In this document: positions 16,761 through 25,099 of the stretch, one piece after another
How the letters are laid out: every line of letters starts with the position of its first letter
How positions within the stretch are numbered: position 1 is the first letter of the stretch
Source: Actinocorallia longicatena
GTDB lineage: Bacteria > Actinomycetota > Actinomycetes > Streptosporangiales > Streptosporangiaceae
Assembly (NCBI RefSeq): GCF_039534125.1
Contig: NZ_BAAAUV010000020.1
Span: forward strand, 1 to 64,000
DNA length: 64,000 nt
Direction: 5' to 3'
Program-made: the position numbers and the translations under genes
The notes under the pieces: model-generated
Database searches by the model: none
Told to the model about the DNA's origin: nothing
The model's input: the letters and a program-made list of their open reading frames with translations, nothing else

Positions 16761-18101
16761 ATGCTCGCAGTCGGATCCTCACATGACGAAGCCGTCATCG
16801 CGCTACGTGCGTCGTATGACGCCATACCGCCGGGTGCGCCCGTGCGCTTGGCGAAAGCCACATCGAACCTGTTCAGGTTCCGGGACGCTCCGGCGGCTCC
16901 GGGGCTCGACGTCAGCGGCTTCGACAAGGTCCTGCACGTGGACCCGGAGACGCGGACCGCGGTGGTCCAGGGGATGACCACCTACGAGGACCTCGTCGAG
17001 GCGACCCTGCGGCACGGCCTGATGCCGACCGTGGTGCCGCAGCTCAAGACCATCACCCTCGGCGGTGCCGTGACGGGCCTGGGCATCGAGTCCAGCTCGT
17101 TCAAGTACGGACTGCCGCATGAGGCCGTCCGCGAGATGGACATCCTGACCGGAGACGGCCAGGTGGTCACCGCGAGCCGGGACAACGAGCACGCGGACCT
17201 TTTCTACGGCTTTCCGAACTCGTACGGAACTCTCGGTTATGCCGTGAAACTGACCATCGACCTCATCCCGGTCAAGAAGTACGTCCGGCTGAGGCACCGC
17301 CTTTTCACCGACGCGGCGGAGGCCGCCAGGGCGATCCAGGAGACCGGCGACGAGGTCGATTTCCTCGACGGCACGGTGTTCGGCCCCGGTGAGATCTATC
17401 TGACCACCGGCGAGTTCACCGACGAGGCGCCCTACGTCTCCGACTACACGGGGCAGAAGATCTTCTACCAGTCGGTGCGCGAACGCAGCACGGACTTCCT
17501 GACCGTCCACGACTACCTGTGGCGCTGGGACACCGACTGGTTCTGGTGCTCCGGCGCGTTCGGTCTCAAGAAGCCACTGGTCCGCCGCCTGTGGCCGGAC
17601 GCCAAGAAGCGGTCCGACGTCTACCGCAAGCTCGTCGCCTGGGACAAGCGCTCCCAGCTGTCGGCGCGCATCGACCGCTGGACGGGCAGGCCGCCCCGCG
17701 AGGACGTCATCCAGGACATCGAGGTCCCCACGGAGAACCTTCCCGGCTTCCTCGACTTCTTCCACGACGAGGTGCGGATGAGCCCGATCTGGCTCTGCCC
17801 GCTGAAGTCACGGGAGAAATGGCCCCTCTACCCGCTGGAGCAGGGCCGCAGTTATGTGAACGTGGGTTTCTGGGGAACGGTCCCGCAACAGCCGGGCAAG
17901 CTCCCCGACCACCACAACCGCCGCATCGAGCGTGTCGTCGACTCCCTGGACGGTCACAAGTCCCTGTACTCGACCGCCTACTACTCCCGTGAGGAGTTCT
18001 GGAGGCACTACGACGGCACCACCTACCGGTCCCTGAAGGAGCGTTACGACTCCGGATCCCGGCTGTACGACCTATACGAGAAGTGTGTGAGGGGCTCATG
18101 A
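16761..18101 (+). CDS. tmsA: FAD-binding reductase of 10-methyl fatty acid synthesis (TmsA/BfaA type)
   Basis: A 446-residue FAD-binding oxidoreductase of the PCMH/sterol-reductase-like family. The flavin-binding block includes VVPQLKTITLGGAVTGLG and a GIESSSFKYG segment. It overlaps by four bases (ATGA) with a cyclopropane-synthase-family methyltransferase. This pairing is the one shown in mycobacteria and other actinomycetes (BfaA/BfaB, TmsA/TmsB; Rv0449c beside Rv0447c) to make 10-methylstearate: the methyltransferase makes a 10-methylene acyl chain and this enzyme reduces it. The ATG has a strong GGAGGGGGGAGG upstream. Function is inferred from family and gene order. Confidence 0.85.
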   Translation: MLAVGSSHDEAVIALRASYDAIPPGAPVRLAKATSNLFRFRDAPAAPGLDVSGFDKVLHVDPETRTAVVQGMTTYEDLVEATLRHGLMPTVVPQLKTITLGGAVTGLGIESSSFKYGLPHEAVREMDILTGDGQVVTASRDNEHADLFYGFPNSYGTLGYAVKLTIDLIPVKKYVRLRHRLFTDAAEAARAIQETGDEVDFLDGTVFGPGEIYLTTGEFTDEAPYVSDYTGQKIFYQSVRERSTDFLTVHDYLWRWDTDWFWCSGAFGLKKPLVRRLWPDAKKRSDVYRKLVAWDKRSQLSARIDRWTGRPPREDVIQDIEVPTENLPGFLDFFHDEVRMSPIWLCPLKSREKWPLYPLEQGRSYVNVGFWGTVPQQPGKLPDHHNRRIERVVDSLDGHKSLYSTAYYSREEFWRHYDGTTYRSLKERYDSGSRLYDLYEKCVRGS

Positions 18102-19360
18102 CCCTGGCAAAGGTCTTTGAGAGAGTGACGAACGGGGAGGATGTCCCCGTCGAGTTCGCGGCGTACGACGGCAGCCGGGCGGGAAGCCCCGACGCCGACG
18201 TGCGCATCGAGATCAGGACCCCGTACGCGGTGTCCTATCTCATCCGTTCGCCGGGCCTGCTCGGCCTGGCCCGCGCCTACGTATCCGGCCACATCGACGT
18301 CCACGGCGACATGTACGAGACCCTCACCAGGCTCTCGGACACCCTCAACGGGCTGACGTTCGCCGACCGGCTCCGGGTCCTCGGCGGTGTCGCCGACGAT
18401 CCGCTGCTGCGCGCGGCGGCGGCGACCAGGGTGAAGCCGCCCGCCCAGGAGGCCCCGCGCAAGAGCAGGTTCCGGCGGCACTCCAAGGAACGCGACGCCG
18501 AGGCGATCCACCACCACTACGACGTGTCCAACCGGTTCTACGAGTGGGTGCTCGGCCCCTCGATGGCCTACACCTGCGCGGTCTACCCGTCCCTGGGCGC
18601 GAGCCTCGAGGAGGCCCAGGCGACCAAGTTCGACCTCGTCGCCCGCAAGATCGGCCTCGAGCCCGGCATGCGCCTGCTCGACGTAGGCTGCGGCTGGGGC
18701 GGCATGGTCATGCACGCGGCGCGCGAGTACGGGGTGAAGGCCCTGGGCGTGACGCTGTCGAAGCAGCAGGCCGAGTGGGCGCAGAAGGCGATCGCCGAGA
18801 ACGGGCTGAGCGAGCTGGCCGAGGTCCGCTTCATGGACTACCGCGACGTTCCCGAGGCCGGCTTCGACGCGGTCAGCTCGATCGGCCTGACCGAGCACAT
18901 CGGCCAGGCCAACGTGCCCGCCTACTTCCAGTTCCTCAACCGGAAGCTCAAGCCGGGCGGCCGGATGCTCAACCACGCGATCACCCGGCAGGACAACACG
19001 CAGGACTCCATCCGTCCCGACGGGTTCATCAACCGCTACGTCTTCCCGGACGGCGAGCTCGAGGGCCCCGGCTATCTGCAGTCGCAGATGAACGACCACG
19101 GGTTCGAGATCCGCCACCAGGAGAACTTCCGCGAGCACTACGCCATGACGCTGCGGGACTGGTGCCGCAACCTCGACGACCACTGGGAGGAGGCCGTCGA
19201 GGAGGTCGGCGAGGCCACGGCGCGGGTCTGGCGGCTCTACATGGCCGGATGCAGGCTCGGGTTCGACCGGAACTTCATCCAGCTCCACCAGATTCTGGGC
19301 GTGAAGCTGCCTAGTTCGGGCGTATCGGGCATGCCGCTGCGCGCGACCTGGGGAATCTGA
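18098..19360 (+). CDS. tmsB: SAM-dependent methyltransferase of 10-methyl fatty acid synthesis (TmsB/UfaA1 type)
   Basis: A 420-residue member of the cyclopropane-fatty-acyl-phospholipid synthase family, with motif I LLDVGCGWGGM, the GVTLSKQQ segment, and an IGLTEHIGQAN block that includes the family's conserved active-site region. Length matches mycobacterial UfaA1/BfaB (about 420-430 residues). It adds a methyl group to the oleoyl double bond of phospholipids. The ATG at 18098 overlaps the tmsA TGA and has GAGGGG upstream; a GTG 15 bases earlier is less likely. A hairpin follows at 19382. Confidence 0.87.
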   Translation: MTLAKVFERVTNGEDVPVEFAAYDGSRAGSPDADVRIEIRTPYAVSYLIRSPGLLGLARAYVSGHIDVHGDMYETLTRLSDTLNGLTFADRLRVLGGVADDPLLRAAAATRVKPPAQEAPRKSRFRRHSKERDAEAIHHHYDVSNRFYEWVLGPSMAYTCAVYPSLGASLEEAQATKFDLVARKIGLEPGMRLLDVGCGWGGMVMHAAREYGVKALGVTLSKQQAEWAQKAIAENGLSELAEVRFMDYRDVPEAGFDAVSSIGLTEHIGQANVPAYFQFLNRKLKPGGRMLNHAITRQDNTQDSIRPDGFINRYVFPDGELEGPGYLQSQMNDHGFEIRHQENFREHYAMTLRDWCRNLDDHWEEAVEEVGEATARVWRLYMAGCRLGFDRNFIQLHQILGVKLPSSGVSGMPLRATWGI

Positions 19361-19381
19361 CATTCTGAAGCACGATCAAGG

Positions 19382-19402
19382 GGCCGTCCGTTAAGGGCGG
19401 CC
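19382..19402 (+). terminator. Hairpin after the tmsAB operon
   Basis: Arms GGCCGTCC and GGGCGGCC pair over eight bases (one G-U) around a five-base loop, and TC-rich sequence follows. It may terminate tmsAB or only attenuate read-through into uppP, which starts 33 bases later. Confidence 0.5.
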
Positions 19403-19434
19403 TCTCTGCCGTGTCTTTAGAGGGGATCGCCGGG

Positions 19435-20289
19435 TTGAGCGTGATCAATGTGGGCCAGGCCGTGGTGCTGGGCGTCGTCGAGGGGATCACGGAGTTCCTG
19501 CCGATCTCCTCGACCGGGCATCTGAAGATCGTCGAAGGGCTGATGGGCATCCCCGTCGACGACGACTCGGTGGTCGGTTTCAGCGCGGTGATCCAGGTCG
19601 GGGCGATCGCGGCGGTGCTCGTCTACTTCTTCAAGGACATCCTGCGCTTCGCCGTGGCCTGGGCGCAGGGCCTGCCCGCCCTCCTCAGCAGGGGAGGGGA
19701 GCGTGTCGAGCAGACCCGCGACGCCAAGTTCGCCTGGTGGGTGATCTTCGCGACGATCCCGATCGTCGCGGTCGGCCTGGCGGCCAAGCCGCTGATCACC
19801 GGGCCGCTGGCCTCTCTGTGGGTGGTCGCCGCCTCGCTGATCGTCGGCTCCGGCGTGATGTGGTACGCCGACCGGGTGGCCACGCTCAAGCGCGGCGAGG
19901 CCGACATCACCTTCGCCGACGCGATGATCGTCGGTTCCTCGCAGATCCTCGCGCTGCTGTTCCCCGGCTTCTCCCGCTCGGGCGCGACGCTCTCGTTCGG
20001 CCTGTTCCGCGGCCTCGACCGGGTCGCCGCGACGCGCCTGTCGTTCTTCCTGTCGATCCCGGCGCTGACCGGCGCCGGGATCTACGAGCTGAAGGACGCG
20101 GTCGGCGGCGAGGTCGGCGCGGTCCCGCTGGCGGTCGGCACGATCGTGTCGTTCCTGGTCGCCTACGCCTCGATCGCGTGGCTGCTCCGCTACGTCGCCA
20201 AGCACACGCTCGGCGCGTTCATCGTCTACCGCATCGTGATCGGCATCCTGCTGTTCGCCCTGCTCGGCGCCGGGACGATCGACGCCTGA
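19435..20289 (+). CDS. uppP: Undecaprenyl-diphosphate phosphatase
   Basis: A 284-residue membrane phosphatase (UppP/BacA) that recycles undecaprenyl diphosphate for peptidoglycan and other wall glycan synthesis. Signature motifs are GITEFLPISSTGHL near the N-terminus and PGFSRSGAT at about residue 178, with eight or so hydrophobic segments. I chose the TTG at 19435 because AGAGGGG sits nine bases before it; GTG at 19441 or 19411 are alternatives. It shares strand and a short gap with the lipid-methylating operon upstream. Confidence 0.92.
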   Translation: MSVINVGQAVVLGVVEGITEFLPISSTGHLKIVEGLMGIPVDDDSVVGFSAVIQVGAIAAVLVYFFKDILRFAVAWAQGLPALLSRGGERVEQTRDAKFAWWVIFATIPIVAVGLAAKPLITGPLASLWVVAASLIVGSGVMWYADRVATLKRGEADITFADAMIVGSSQILALLFPGFSRSGATLSFGLFRGLDRVAATRLSFFLSIPALTGAGIYELKDAVGGEVGAVPLAVGTIVSFLVAYASIAWLLRYVAKHTLGAFIVYRIVIGILLFALLGAGTIDA

Positions 20290-20296
20290 GCCGGTC

Positions 20297-21115
20297 TCAC
20301 GGCGTCGCCGTGGTGATCCGCAGATCGGTGTGGATCACCAGGCCGCCCTCGGAGGTGAGGGCCGGTGCGACCGCTTCGAAGGCGGCGGCCCTGGCCTCGG
20401 GGAGACGCTCCTCGGGTAGCTGCTCCAGCAGGGCCCGCATGCCGTGCGACCACAGCCAGTCCCACCACTGGCCGGTGCCGGTGAAGCGCGTCTCGACGGT
20501 GACGTCCGTGATCTCCTGGACGTCCCAGCCGGCCAGGAGCTCCCTGATCGAGGCCGGATCGCGGAAGCGGTCCACGGGACGCTCGCCGCCACCCGGGGGA
20601 GCGAACGCGGCGATGGCCTTGACCGCGGCCTCGAACACCGGATCCTGCCGCCCGAACGTGCTGAAGGCGAGCCTGCCGCCGGGACGAAGCACCCGCCGGT
20701 ACTCCGCGAGGGCGTCCTCGGGCGAGGGCAGAAAGAAGATCACCAGCCCGGCGAGGACGACGTCGAAGGAGGCGTCGGGGAAGTCGGGCGCCGCGGCGTC
20801 GCCCAGCCGGGTCGAGGCCCACGGCAGGTCCGCGACCGCTTCCGCGGCGCCCGCGACCATGCCCGGTGCGAGATCGGTGCCGATGACCGTCCCGCCGGGA
20901 CCCGCCGCCTCGGCCGCGGGCCGCAGGACGTGCCCCCGGCCGCAGCCGACGTCCAGGACCCGGTCGCCCGGCGCGATGCCGGCCCGGCCGGCCAGCGCCC
21001 GTCCCATCGGGGCGAAGAACCGGGGCCCGGTCTGCTCGTAGGTTCCGGCCGAGCGGTCGAACACCGCCGCCACCGCCGCTTTCGCTTCGGCCGCTTTCAC
21101 TTCCTCGGGCTTCAT
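20297..21115 (-). CDS. Class I SAM-dependent methyltransferase
   Basis: A 272-residue methyltransferase with motif I VLDVGCGRGHVL, an acidic GTDLAPGM motif II and the VLRPGGRLAFS post-motif. Resembles UbiE/Methyltransf_11 enzymes that modify small molecules or lipids; the substrate cannot be told from sequence. Its ATG overlaps the TGA of the glycosyltransferase by four bases, so it is translated with it. It converges with uppP, leaving only seven bases between the stops. Confidence 0.85.
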   Translation of the reverse strand: MKPEEVKAAEAKAAVAAVFDRSAGTYEQTGPRFFAPMGRALAGRAGIAPGDRVLDVGCGRGHVLRPAAEAAGPGGTVIGTDLAPGMVAGAAEAVADLPWASTRLGDAAAPDFPDASFDVVLAGLVIFFLPSPEDALAEYRRVLRPGGRLAFSTFGRQDPVFEAAVKAIAAFAPPGGGERPVDRFRDPASIRELLAGWDVQEITDVTVETRFTGTGQWWDWLWSHGMRALLEQLPEERLPEARAAAFEAVAPALTSEGGLVIHTDLRITTATP

Positions 21116-22503
21116 GTGCCGGATTGTCGCAGTCCGGCGCCCGCGGGCTCCAGGGGCGCACCGGGAGGCGGCAGGGGAACCGGAGCGGCGCCGAACGCCC
21201 CGCGCCCGGCCATGACGGCCACCAGCAGCGTGAAGGCGAGCAGGACCAGGGGAACCGAGGTCGACGCGCTGTTCCCGGCGTCGGACAACCAGGGCGAGGA
21301 CAGCCGCACCCCCGGCAGCACGCACAGGGCCGTGGCGGTCCCGCGCAGCGCCAGCACGGTGTCGAGCCGGGAGGCGGGCATGATCGCCAGCGCTCCGAAC
21401 AGCATCACGTCGTACCAGGGGTGGTAGATCGGCGTCGTCAGCACCCAGGCCAGCGCGAGGGCCAGGACCGTCCGGACCTCCCTCGGACCGTCGGGGAGGC
21501 CGCGCAGGAACACCCAGGCCAGCAGCGCCGCGGCCGCCCACGGCAGCCAGGAGCCGACCGGCACCCACCGGTTGAGCTGGAGCCACGGTGACAGGAACGA
21601 CCAGGTGCCGCCCCGTTCGGCCAGCGCGCGGACCGCGGCGGTCCCGACGGCCGCGTACCCGGCGAGGAGCACCGCCGCCGCGCCCACGGCCACCGGCCCT
21701 GCGTCCGGGCAGCGCCGTCCCGGGGTGACGAGCGCGGCGGAGGCGAAGAGCGCGAAGGGAGCCTTGACCGCGCTCGCGCAGCCGAGCAGGACCCCGGCGA
21801 CCAGCGGATGCCCGCGCAGCAGCAGGTAGAGGAAGCCGATGGCCGCGGCGGTGGCGAGGCCGTCGAGATGACCTCCCGCGCAGACCGCCCAGAGCATCAG
21901 CGGGTTGGCCGTCCACAGCAGATGGGCGCGCACGGGGGAGGTCAGCCGGGTCAGGACCGCCCCCGCCGCCACGAACGACAGCGCGTTGACGAGTTTCAGC
22001 ACGAGGACGATCGCCGCGGCCGAGCCCCCGCCCAGCAGGGCCGCCCCCCACTGGACGGCCGTCGCCACGGGACCGTAGACCGACGGGGTGTTCCGCCAGG
22101 CCTCCGAGGACAGCAGCGCGACGGGATCGCCGAGCGAGCGGAGGTCGGCGGGCGTCCACTCGTGCGGATTGTGCCCGAGCACCGCGAGCCGGCCGTAGGT
22201 CGCGTAGTCCATCAGGTCGGTCGACCCGAGCGGAGGCACCAGGGCCAGCACCACGGCGGAGGCCGTCCCGAACAGGAAGAGCCCGCGCGCCGTCCCGCTC
22301 CCCGGCTCCGGCCCGGCGCGGCGCAGCCCCAGCAGGGTTCCACCCAGGCCGAGCAGCAGCGACGACCACAGGAGCGCGATCACGGGAAGGTCGCCGGGGT
22401 CGCCCAGGCGCACCGGCCAGTCGCCCTCGGGGAGGGTGGCCGAGGGGCCGAGGAGACCGGCGAGGAGCATCAGGGCGACGCTCAGGGCGAGGAGGAGGGC
22501 CAC
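21112..22503 (-). CDS. GT-C fold polyprenyl-phosphate-dependent mannosyltransferase-like protein
   Basis: A 463-residue polytopic membrane protein with 10 or more hydrophobic segments. The first extracellular loop has an acidic DLMDYATYGRL motif and GHNPHEWTP, and later YGPV and a TTPIYHPWYDVM segment. This is the pattern of the GT-C (GT87/MptB-like) mannosyltransferases that use polyprenyl-phosphomannose to extend lipomannan-type glycans. Acceptor and sugar are not determined. The GTG start at 22503 is supported by TACGGT six bases upstream. The C-terminus is proline-rich and cytoplasmic or periplasmic. Confidence 0.7.
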   Translation of the reverse strand: MALLLALSVALMLLAGLLGPSATLPEGDWPVRLGDPGDLPVIALLWSSLLLGLGGTLLGLRRAGPEPGSGTARGLFLFGTASAVVLALVPPLGSTDLMDYATYGRLAVLGHNPHEWTPADLRSLGDPVALLSSEAWRNTPSVYGPVATAVQWGAALLGGGSAAAIVLVLKLVNALSFVAAGAVLTRLTSPVRAHLLWTANPLMLWAVCAGGHLDGLATAAAIGFLYLLLRGHPLVAGVLLGCASAVKAPFALFASAALVTPGRRCPDAGPVAVGAAAVLLAGYAAVGTAAVRALAERGGTWSFLSPWLQLNRWVPVGSWLPWAAAALLAWVFLRGLPDGPREVRTVLALALAWVLTTPIYHPWYDVMLFGALAIMPASRLDTVLALRGTATALCVLPGVRLSSPWLSDAGNSASTSVPLVLLAFTLLVAVMAGRGAFGAAPVPLPPPGAPLEPAGAGLRQSGT

Positions 22504-22509
22504 CGTCCG

Positions 22510-22515
22510 ACCGTA
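22510..22515 (-). promoter_or_regulatory. -10 element for a leaderless glycosyltransferase transcript
   Basis: Minus-strand TACGGT, then six bases, then the GTG start. It implies that the glycosyltransferase-methyltransferase pair has its own promoter in the 67-base gap after the alpha/beta hydrolase gene. Confidence 0.5.
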
Positions 22516-22570
22516 GGGCGCCGAGGTGGAGGGCCGGTGGCCGTGACCTCTCCCGCGGATGACGGATGGA

Positions 22571-23437
22571 TCAGGGGGCGAGCCACTCCAGGATCGCGGC
22601 GTTGACCTCGGCGGGCCGCTCGACCTGGAGGAAGTGCCCGGAGCGGGGGACGAGGTCGGCGCGCGAGCCCGGCGGTAGGTGGTCGGGCAGGGCGTCGAGA
22701 CCGATGGCGTCGGCGGCCAGGCAGCCGTCGTCGGCCCCGTGCAGGTAGAGGGTCGGGACGGTACCGGGTGTCTCGGTGGCCGCCTGGCGTTCGGCGTAGG
22801 CGGACTGGTGCCGCGACGTGTCGAGCATGGCCCGGTAGTAGCCGAGCGCGGCGCCGGTGTTCTCGGGGGAGCGGAGGATCGCGTCGAAGACCGGGGTGAG
22901 GTCCTCGGTGTGCCCGGGAGACCAGTCGCGCCACAGGGAGGCCAGGAACTGCTCGTTGAGCGCCAGCTCGGCCAGCGGCGTCTGGAAGACGAAGATGTAG
23001 AAGGAGCGCTTGAGCTGATCGTAGGTCAGGAATCCGGACAGCAGGGCCGAGACGGGCGGCAGCGCCAGGGTGACCGCTTTGCGCCAGCGTCCGGGCTCGG
23101 CGTTGGTGGCCCCGTAGGTCGTCGCGGCGCCCCAGTCATGGCCGATGATCACAGAGTCGGGGCCGCCGCCGAGCGCCTCGTGCAGCGCGTTGGCGTCGGA
23201 GGCCAGGGCGCCGGTCTGGTAGGCCCCGTCGGACGGCACGGAGGTGGGGGCATACCCTCGCATGTAGGGCGCCACCACGCGATATCCGGCCTCGGCCAGG
23301 GCGGGCATCAGATGCCGCCAGGTGTGCGGGGTGTCGGGGAAACCGTGCAGGAGCAGGGCCAGCGGGCCGGTCGGCGACCCGGCCGAGAGGTAGCCGAACT
23401 CGAGCCCGTTCGCCTTGATCGTCATGATCTCGTCCAT
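22571..23437 (-). CDS. Alpha/beta hydrolase, epoxide-hydrolase-like
   Basis: A 288-residue alpha/beta hydrolase. The oxyanion motif HGFPDTPHTW is at about residue 31-40. The nucleophile elbow is GHDWGA, with Asp as nucleophile as in epoxide hydrolases and haloalkane dehalogenases; later HGADDGC and SGHFLQVERP carry the acid and histidine. Aspartate nucleophile plus overall pattern favours an epoxide hydrolase, but a dehalogenase or esterase-like variant is not excluded. TAGCGT lies just upstream (23446-23451), giving a predicted 2-base leader. Confidence 0.85.
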   Translation of the reverse strand: MDEIMTIKANGLEFGYLSAGSPTGPLALLLHGFPDTPHTWRHLMPALAEAGYRVVAPYMRGYAPTSVPSDGAYQTGALASDANALHEALGGGPDSVIIGHDWGAATTYGATNAEPGRWRKAVTLALPPVSALLSGFLTYDQLKRSFYIFVFQTPLAELALNEQFLASLWRDWSPGHTEDLTPVFDAILRSPENTGAALGYYRAMLDTSRHQSAYAERQAATETPGTVPTLYLHGADDGCLAADAIGLDALPDHLPPGSRADLVPRSGHFLQVERPAEVNAAILEWLAP

Positions 23438-23606
23438 GCCGCCCGACGCTACTCCGGACCGTCCGGGATGACCAGAACGTCATTCGGTATCCGGTTTCGG
23501 GTCGCGCATCACCATGACCTTCGGATATCGTCGTTCCTAGGTAATCTGACACGTGAATCCGTACTCATCTTTGAATACGGCCACGGATTAAGTCGAGGAA
23601 GACGTG

Positions 23607-24968
23607 ATGACCGACCTGCAAGCAGCAGCCCGGGACAACCTCTGGATGCACTTCACCCGCCACTCGACCTACGAGAACGGCGGCGAGGTGCCGGTGATCG
23701 TCCGAGGGGACGGCGCCTACATCTACGACGACAAGGGCAAGCAGTACCTGGACGGCCTCGCCGGCCTGTTCGTGGTGCAGGCCGGGCACGGCCGCCAGGA
23801 GCTCGCCGAGGCCGCCGCCAAGCAGGCCGCCGAGCTGGCGTTCTTCCCGCTGTGGTCGTACGCCCACCCCAAGTCGATCGAGCTCGCCGAGCGGCTGGCG
23901 AACGAGGCGCCCGGCGACATCAACCGGGTCTTCTTCACCACCGGCGGCGGCGAGGCCGTCGAGTCGGCGTGGAAGCTGGCCAAGCAGTACTTCAAGCTGG
24001 TCGGCAAGCCCACCAAGCACAAGGTCATCGGCCGCCAGGTCGCCTACCACGGCACCCCGCACGGCGCGCTGTCGATCACCGGCATCCCGGCGTTCAAGGC
24101 CCCGTACGAGCCGCTCGTGCCGTCCACCTTCCGGGTGCCGAACACGAACTTCTACCGTGCCGAGTACCACGCCGACGACGAGTACGCCTTCGGCCAGTGG
24201 GCGGCGAACCGGATCGAAGAGGCGATCATCTTCGAGGGTCCCGACACCGTCGCCGCGATCTTCCTCGAGCCGGTCCAGAACGCCGGCGGCTGCTTCCCGC
24301 CGCCGCCGGGGTACTTCCAGCGCGTCCGCGAGATCTGCGACAAGTACGACGTGCTGATGGTCTCCGACGAGGTCATCTGCGCCTACGGGCGGCTGGGCAC
24401 GATGTTCGGCGGGCAGAAGTTCGACTACGTCCCCGACATCATCACCTCGGCCAAGGGCCTGACCTCGGGCTACTCGCCGCTCGGTGCGATGCTCGTGCAC
24501 GACCGGCTGTTCGAGCCGTTCAAGCACGGCGACACGATGTTCGCCCACGGCTACACCTTCGGCGGGCACCCCGTCTCGGCCGCGGTCGCGCTGGCCAACC
24601 TCGACCTGTTCGACCGCGAGGACCTGCTCGGCCACGTGCGGCGCAACGAGGGGGCCTTCCGCTCCACCCTCGAGAAGCTGCTCGACCTGCCGATCGTCGG
24701 CGACGTCCGCGGCGACGGGTTCTTCTACGGCATCGAGCTCGTCAAGGACAAGGTCACCAAGGAGACCTTCAACGACGACGAGTCCGAGCGCCTGCTGCGC
24801 GGCTTCCTGTCCAAGGCGCTGTTCGAGGCCGGGCTGTACTGCCGCGCCGACGACCGGGGCGACCCCGTCGTCCAGCTCTCGCCGCCGCTGATCGCCGACC
24901 AGGCGATCTTCGACGAGATCGAGCAGAAGCTCCGGGGCGTGCTGAGCGAGGCCTGGACCAAGATCTGA
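23607..24968 (+). CDS. Class III (omega) aminotransferase
   Basis: A 453-residue class III PLP aminotransferase. The PLP lysine is K283 in TSAKGLTSGYSPLG. The SDEVICAYGRLG and TFGGHPVS motifs are in place. The group accepts terminal amines such as putrescine, GABA, beta-alanine, taurine or amino alcohols with pyruvate or 2-oxoglutarate. ATG at 23607 has GAGGA seven bases upstream; an in-frame GTG directly precedes it. A GMC oxidoreductase follows on the same strand after a strong hairpin, so the pair may degrade an amino alcohol or polyamine (inference). Confidence 0.87.
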   Translation: MTDLQAAARDNLWMHFTRHSTYENGGEVPVIVRGDGAYIYDDKGKQYLDGLAGLFVVQAGHGRQELAEAAAKQAAELAFFPLWSYAHPKSIELAERLANEAPGDINRVFFTTGGGEAVESAWKLAKQYFKLVGKPTKHKVIGRQVAYHGTPHGALSITGIPAFKAPYEPLVPSTFRVPNTNFYRAEYHADDEYAFGQWAANRIEEAIIFEGPDTVAAIFLEPVQNAGGCFPPPPGYFQRVREICDKYDVLMVSDEVICAYGRLGTMFGGQKFDYVPDIITSAKGLTSGYSPLGAMLVHDRLFEPFKHGDTMFAHGYTFGGHPVSAAVALANLDLFDREDLLGHVRRNEGAFRSTLEKLLDLPIVGDVRGDGFFYGIELVKDKVTKETFNDDESERLLRGFLSKALFEAGLYCRADDRGDPVVQLSPPLIADQAIFDEIEQKLRGVLSEAWTKI

Positions 24969-24976
24969 TCGACCGT

Positions 24977-25008
24977 GGAGGAGGCCGGGACCGTTACCGG
25001 CCTCCTCC
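24977..25008 (+). terminator. Strong hairpin after the aminotransferase gene
   Basis: A perfect 12-bp stem (left arm GGAGGAGGCCGG, right arm CCGGCCTCCTCC) with an 8-base loop, but no T run. It is a typical GC-rich actinobacterial terminator, or a partial barrier before the GMC gene. Confidence 0.65.
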
Positions 25009-25099
25009 GCGCGCGCTTTGCCGGTTCTGCTGCTGGACAAGAGATCTATCGCGGGTGTTTAGTCCGGGTGACCAGTCATTCATTCCGGAGGAGCGCGCC

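Noticed and set aside
22679..25099. Long plus-strand frame preceding the GMC gene
   Set aside because: It is an off-frame shadow over the hydrolase and aminotransferase genes. The real start is GTG 25100 with GGAGGAG.
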